Shown: one piece after another, positions 60,783 to 64,000 of the stretch | Position numbering within the stretch: position 1 is the stretch's first letter | How the letters are laid out: each line of letters opens with the position of its first letter | Assembly (NCBI GenBank): GCA_049511415.1 | Contig: JBEKYC010000016.1 | Coordinates: 1-64,000, forward strand | Direction: 5' to 3' | Origin: Bog-159 sp049511415 | GTDB lineage: Bacteria > Acidobacteriota > Terriglobia > Bryobacterales > Bryobacteraceae | Length of the DNA stretch: 64,000 bases | Program-made: the position numbers and the translations under genes | The notes under the pieces: model-generated | The model's database searches: none | The model's input: the letters and a program-made list of their open reading frames with translations, nothing else | Told to the model about the DNA's origin: nothing

Positions 60783-62990
60783 CTACTGAATGATCACTTT
60801 TTCAACGGACTGGTTGTCGTAGTCATCCTCGATGCGCACCGCCAAGGTGTGCTCGCCGGGCACGATGTGGTCAAGCGTCAAATCGTAAGATAACTGGTGC
60901 GAATCGGAGAGTCCCGAGGCTGGGGCGGCCATGATCCAATCGCCGCCGTCCAGCGAATACTCGGCTTTCTTCAGGTTGCTAAGCGCGTCGGCGGCGCTCC
61001 AGGTGGCGTGCAGCTTGCCGCCTGACTGGCTGCCCTTCAGGCTGGCGATCTTCGGCGGTGTGTTGTCGATCGTAAACGGATCGCTGACCAGGGATGTGCA
61101 GAGGGCATCGGCGGGCGGGTTACCAGGCGAATCCGAAGCCGTGACGCGAATGCGATAATCGCCATCCGGGAAGGACGTCGAATCCCAGCTCCAGTATCTG
61201 TCCTTCAATTTGTCTTTGAGGAGCTTCCAGCCAGTTTCGTTCACGCCACGGATTTCCAGAAGGTAAATCAGACCATCGCCATTATCGTCGGTCGCGGCCC
61301 AGCGCGCGCCGACGTAGCCCTTGGCGTATTGCATGGTGGGCACGCCGGCATCGAACGACGGGGAAGGCGACCCGCTGGGTGCCGGCTTCCCAATGGGCGG
61401 CAGAGTCATTGTTGGGGTGGGAGCGACTAAAATCACCGGAGCCGGAAATTTGTAATTGGCCGGGGTCGCTTCGATAGCTTCGATACGCGGGGCGACGTTG
61501 CGCGGCAGGTAGGCGACGTCGACGGATTCCAGTTCCGGCGATTGCGACGCGCCCGCGGTGAGGGTTGCCTTCCATTGGATGAATCGGGCGGCGGGAATAG
61601 TCAGGCGATCACCTTCGGTATGCGTGACGGGCGCGGACCAGGAACTCCAACTCTTGCGCGGCTGGTCCAGGTTGCCGCTGCGCGCCGAGATGGCTACGCC
61701 CCCACCATTGAGATGCGCCTCGAAACTCAAACGGCCCCAACGGGAGAAAAAACCGGCGTCGAAAACGGTGCTCTCGAGGGAGCCTTCGTGCGCCAAGGTA
61801 GAGCTTATTTCGTAGATCTTGCCCACATTTCCGGTAGCGGCGTACAATGTGCCGTCCGCGGATTGTTGGAACGCAATCACCTGGGTCGAAGGCGCGGTGA
61901 CCAGCACGGTATACAACACATCGGAATCGATGCGGTAAATGCAGCCTTTGTTGCCGGTGCCCAGTAGGGGCCGGCCCTGCGCATCGAACGCAATGGCATA
62001 CACAATATCCTGCGCGTGGCTCCAGATTTTTTCGGGCTCGCCGGTGGGACCGATGCGGTAAACGTCGGACCCGGTCACGGATACACCGCTGCCGGAAGCA
62101 GCCAAAGAAGCCGGCGGCGGGGCCGCGGCATGTACTTGCAACTGTCCCCCGGGAGACCCGGCCGGTCCAGCCGTGGGGGCCGAAGACGGGGGCGGCGCGG
62201 GCGGCACGGAGGAAGGACCGGGCTTGGTGCCCACTCCCGCCGCGTAAATGGCGCCATCCTTGGCTACCGCGACCGCGGTCACTTCCTTCTTGCTCATCTG
62301 GTAGAGAACGAAGCTTTCGCCCGCGGGCGACACGCGAATGACCAGGCCACCGGGATCGGTGCCGAGGATTATGTTGCCGGCGGCGTCGACGGCTAACGAG
62401 CGGACGTGCGTTTCGTCGCCCTGATATAACACGCTGCCGCGGCCATCCGGCTTCACGCGATGCACGGCGCCGGGATCGCCTGTGGCCACCAGCAGATCGC
62501 CTTGTTTATCGAAAGCCAACGCCCAAATATATTTTGCCTTGGGATCGTAGAAGAATTCGGATTTGCCATCGGCCGCGATGCGGTAGACTTTGCCATCGGG
62601 GGCCGTAGCGGCGTATACGCGGTCATGCGCGTCGATGGCCAACGCCGGGATCTGCAGGCCGTCCAGTTCCGCCAGCGTTTTTTTGTCGCCGCTCGCGGTG
62701 AGCCGGTAGAGTTTGGCGCCCGGACCGCCGCCGGCGTACAGGTTGCCTCGTGAATCACGCGCCAATGCCCAGAGGTAGGCGGAGGCTGTGTCGTAGATCT
62801 CCTGGAAGCGCGGGGCCAAAGTTATTAAGCCGTCGCTGCGCAGCGAGAGGTTTTTCATCTCGGCCTTTTCGAAGTCGGCGTAATCGCTGGCAGTCCAGGT
62901 GCGCGTCTGGCCGGCTTGCGCGGGCAACCAGAGGATAGTAAGCCCTAACACCAGGGCCGGCCGCGCGACCCCCGTCGGTCGTTGTTGCAT
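60783..62990 (-). CDS. secreted NHL/PQQ-like beta-propeller protein
   Basis: Protein of 735 residues with a signal peptide (about 1-26: LVLGLTILWLPAQAG). A propeller covers about 60-430 with repeated blades such as LWALARDSRGNLYAGGGPG, ALAIDAHDRVYAATAPDGKV and SLAVDAAGNIILGTDPGGLV. A Pro-Ser-Ala-rich linker (about 260-310) interrupts it. The C-terminal half contains beta domains with a fibronectin-like pattern (GVNETGWKLLKDKLKDRYW, FPDGDYRIRVTASDSPGNPP). It resembles surface proteins of Acidobacteriota involved in unknown contacts. It lies 19 bases after the following minus-strand gene, so they form one unit. Confidence 0.8.
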   Translation of the reverse strand: MQQRPTGVARPALVLGLTILWLPAQAGQTRTWTASDYADFEKAEMKNLSLRSDGLITLAPRFQEIYDTASAYLWALARDSRGNLYAGGGPGAKLYRLTASGDKKTLAELDGLQIPALAIDAHDRVYAATAPDGKVYRIAADGKSEFFYDPKAKYIWALAFDKQGDLLVATGDPGAVHRVKPDGRGSVLYQGDETHVRSLAVDAAGNIILGTDPGGLVIRVSPAGESFVLYQMSKKEVTAVAVAKDGAIYAAGVGTKPGPSSVPPAPPPSSAPTAGPAGSPGGQLQVHAAAPPPASLAASGSGVSVTGSDVYRIGPTGEPEKIWSHAQDIVYAIAFDAQGRPLLGTGNKGCIYRIDSDVLYTVLVTAPSTQVIAFQQSADGTLYAATGNVGKIYEISSTLAHEGSLESTVFDAGFFSRWGRLSFEAHLNGGGVAISARSGNLDQPRKSWSSWSAPVTHTEGDRLTIPAARFIQWKATLTAGASQSPELESVDVAYLPRNVAPRIEAIEATPANYKFPAPVILVAPTPTMTLPPIGKPAPSGSPSPSFDAGVPTMQYAKGYVGARWAATDDNGDGLIYLLEIRGVNETGWKLLKDKLKDRYWSWDSTSFPDGDYRIRVTASDSPGNPPADALCTSLVSDPFTIDNTPPKIASLKGSQSGGKLHATWSAADALSNLKKAEYSLDGGDWIMAAPASGLSDSHQLSYDLTLDHIVPGEHTLAVRIEDDYDNQSVEKVIIQ

Positions 62991-63009
62991 TGTTCGAGTT
63001 ATCCGTTCC

Positions 63010-64000
63010 TTACTTGACAGTAATCTTTAAGGTGTAACTACCGGTAATAACATAATCGAACGGTAGGGACATCTGTTCTGACGCGCTGTCCGGCGATGTG
63101 ATTATCGAGTGATTGGAGGCGCGTCCTGCCTCCATCACATTCAAGACCGAAGCAGGCACGCTGGGCAGTGTTTTATCTTCGTAATAAGCGGTTGGGCTGG
63201 ATTCCAGCAGCGACACGTACAATCGATTGTTACTGCGTTCCTGGTTGATCAGCGACACAGTCTGGGGCAGGTCAATGTAATGGTTGGCCATGCCCGCCAC
63301 GGTCTGCATGCGATTGATGGTTTCTGCGTCGCTCAGGATGATTTTGTGCTCGCCCTTGGCCAGTCCCGCGGGAATTTTGAGCGTGAAGTTGCGAGCGATC
63401 GCTTCACCGCGATAAGGCCGCAGGAAGACCTTTAGGTCCACATCGTCGCCGGGACGCGCTTCGGATTTGGCCAGCCAGGCGTTCTCGATACTTGCCACGC
63501 GCCGTTCCGGCAACAGGTCCACATCCACGGTGACCTTCTTGATGTTCGGCGAATTAACCGCGTTCAGATACAGCCGGTTGAACTTATCGCCCCACCATCC
63601 GGCCAGCACCATGGGAGCGGGCATGGGCATTTCGCCGGACGCCTGCATCGTGGAGATCGACAAGGGCGGCCCGCCGTTCATTTCCACATTGCCGGTCAGT
63701 CTGTAGGTCGCTTCGTCTTTCGACTCGTTTAATTCGGAAAGTGAATTGAAAAGCGTCACCATCATCAAATAAGGTGTCCACTTCTGCTGCTCAAAAACGT
63801 TAAATTGGAAGTTCTTACGGCTGTAAACCGTGTTGTTTTCCGTATACGAACGGACATTGACCGTCACCGGAATCATGGCGGCTTCCTGCCCCAGCACGCC
63901 CATGATGCCGCTATGACGATCCTGGTGGACAGCGCCCACGATGTCGGTGGCGTTGGCGAACTTGTTCGGCTGGAACGCGGAGGCCAGCGTCATCAGGACT
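63010..64000 (-). CDS. C-terminal part of a SpoIVB/S55-like secreted protein (cut by window edge)
   Basis: The frame is open to the right edge; ATG 63993 is only an internal methionine. The first visible residues, NATDIVGAVHQDRHSGIMGV and LGQEAAMIPVTVNVRS, match the segment that follows the S55 serine peptidase domain in related acidobacterial proteins. The peptidase itself must lie beyond the window. After it comes a beta-rich region (VDVDLLPERRVASIENAWLA, VDLKVFLRPYRGEAIARNFT) ending YVITGSYTLKITVK. It is the first gene of a unit with the propeller protein. The assignment rests on the N-terminal motif only. Confidence 0.6.
   Translation of the reverse strand, partial: VLMTLASAFQPNKFANATDIVGAVHQDRHSGIMGVLGQEAAMIPVTVNVRSYTENNTVYSRKNFQFNVFEQQKWTPYLMMVTLFNSLSELNESKDEATYRLTGNVEMNGGPPLSISTMQASGEMPMPAPMVLAGWWGDKFNRLYLNAVNSPNIKKVTVDVDLLPERRVASIENAWLAKSEARPGDDVDLKVFLRPYRGEAIARNFTLKIPAGLAKGEHKIILSDAETINRMQTVAGMANHYIDLPQTVSLINQERSNNRLYVSLLESSPTAYYEDKTLPSVPASVLNVMEAGRASNHSIITSPDSASEQMSLPFDYVITGSYTLKITVK

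Overview
The window is high-GC, densely packed bacterial chromosome, most likely from an Acidobacteriota member of the Solibacter/Bryobacter type. The best evidence is three large orphan MacB/FtsX-like permeases of the acidobacterial duplicated orphan permease (ADOP) class, two of them paired with a PadR regulator. Secreted S9 peptidases, quinoprotein/cytochrome c genes, repeat-rich exported proteins and TolB/TPR proteins fit this. No phage, transposase, CRISPR array or rRNA was seen. One tRNA is present, tRNA-Leu(UAA).

Layout. 0-9.3 kb: a cut NAD(P)-binding protein, an S9 peptidase, two ADOP permeases (one with PadR), and two decayed genes (a PIN toxin and a SAM methyltransferase). 9.3-19.6 kb: a tightly overlapping, one-strand cluster made of a TonB-dependent receptor, an ABC_sub_bind binding protein, a histidine kinase, a PhnD-like binding protein, a TolC-like protein, a second histidine kinase and a stand-alone receiver. 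It has two periplasmic binding proteins but no ABC permease or ATPase, so it reads as a sensing system rather than an importer. It also carries a long near-identical duplication of the kinase core and a remnant of a further PhnD-like gene. I consider it the best candidate here for an undescribed system.

19.6-22.4 kb: a molybdopterin-fold secreted protein, an exported hypothetical protein, then a decaying strip with an intact Phd-type antitoxin followed by three frameshifted genes (VapC-like toxin and two unknowns). 22.4-26.9 kb: the conserved operon rpmH-rnpA-yidD-yidC-khpB/jag-mnmE; rnpA seems to start at an AUC codon. 26.9-36.8 kb: exported proteins, a DsbA-like thioredoxin, twin seven-repeat HAF-type proteins, a cytochrome c/PQQ-dehydrogenase pair, a second S9 peptidase and an M49-like metallopeptidase. 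36.8-46.5 kb: class III aminotransferase, YceI protein, a methyltransferase remnant, a GH5 glycosidase, a coiled-coil protein, a divergent sigma-70 factor, a membrane pyrophosphatase and tRNA-Leu.

46.7-51.8 kb: a tripartite drug-efflux operon (MFS, EmrA-like, TolC-like) divergent from a TetR regulator, with a perfect AcrR-like palindrome between them. 51.8-57.7 kb: an amidohydrolase, a TolB/TPR protein with a heme c motif, a ceramidase-like protein and a sugar-isomerase-like TIM barrel. 57.8-60.8 kb: PadR plus ADOP behind a 26-bp palindrome that overlaps a near-consensus promoter. 60.8-64 kb: a beta-propeller exported protein and a cut protein resembling the C-terminal part of SpoIVB/S55-type proteins.

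A palindromic repeat built on a GGGACTGAAGTCCC-like core lies at four gene junctions in the first 33 kb.
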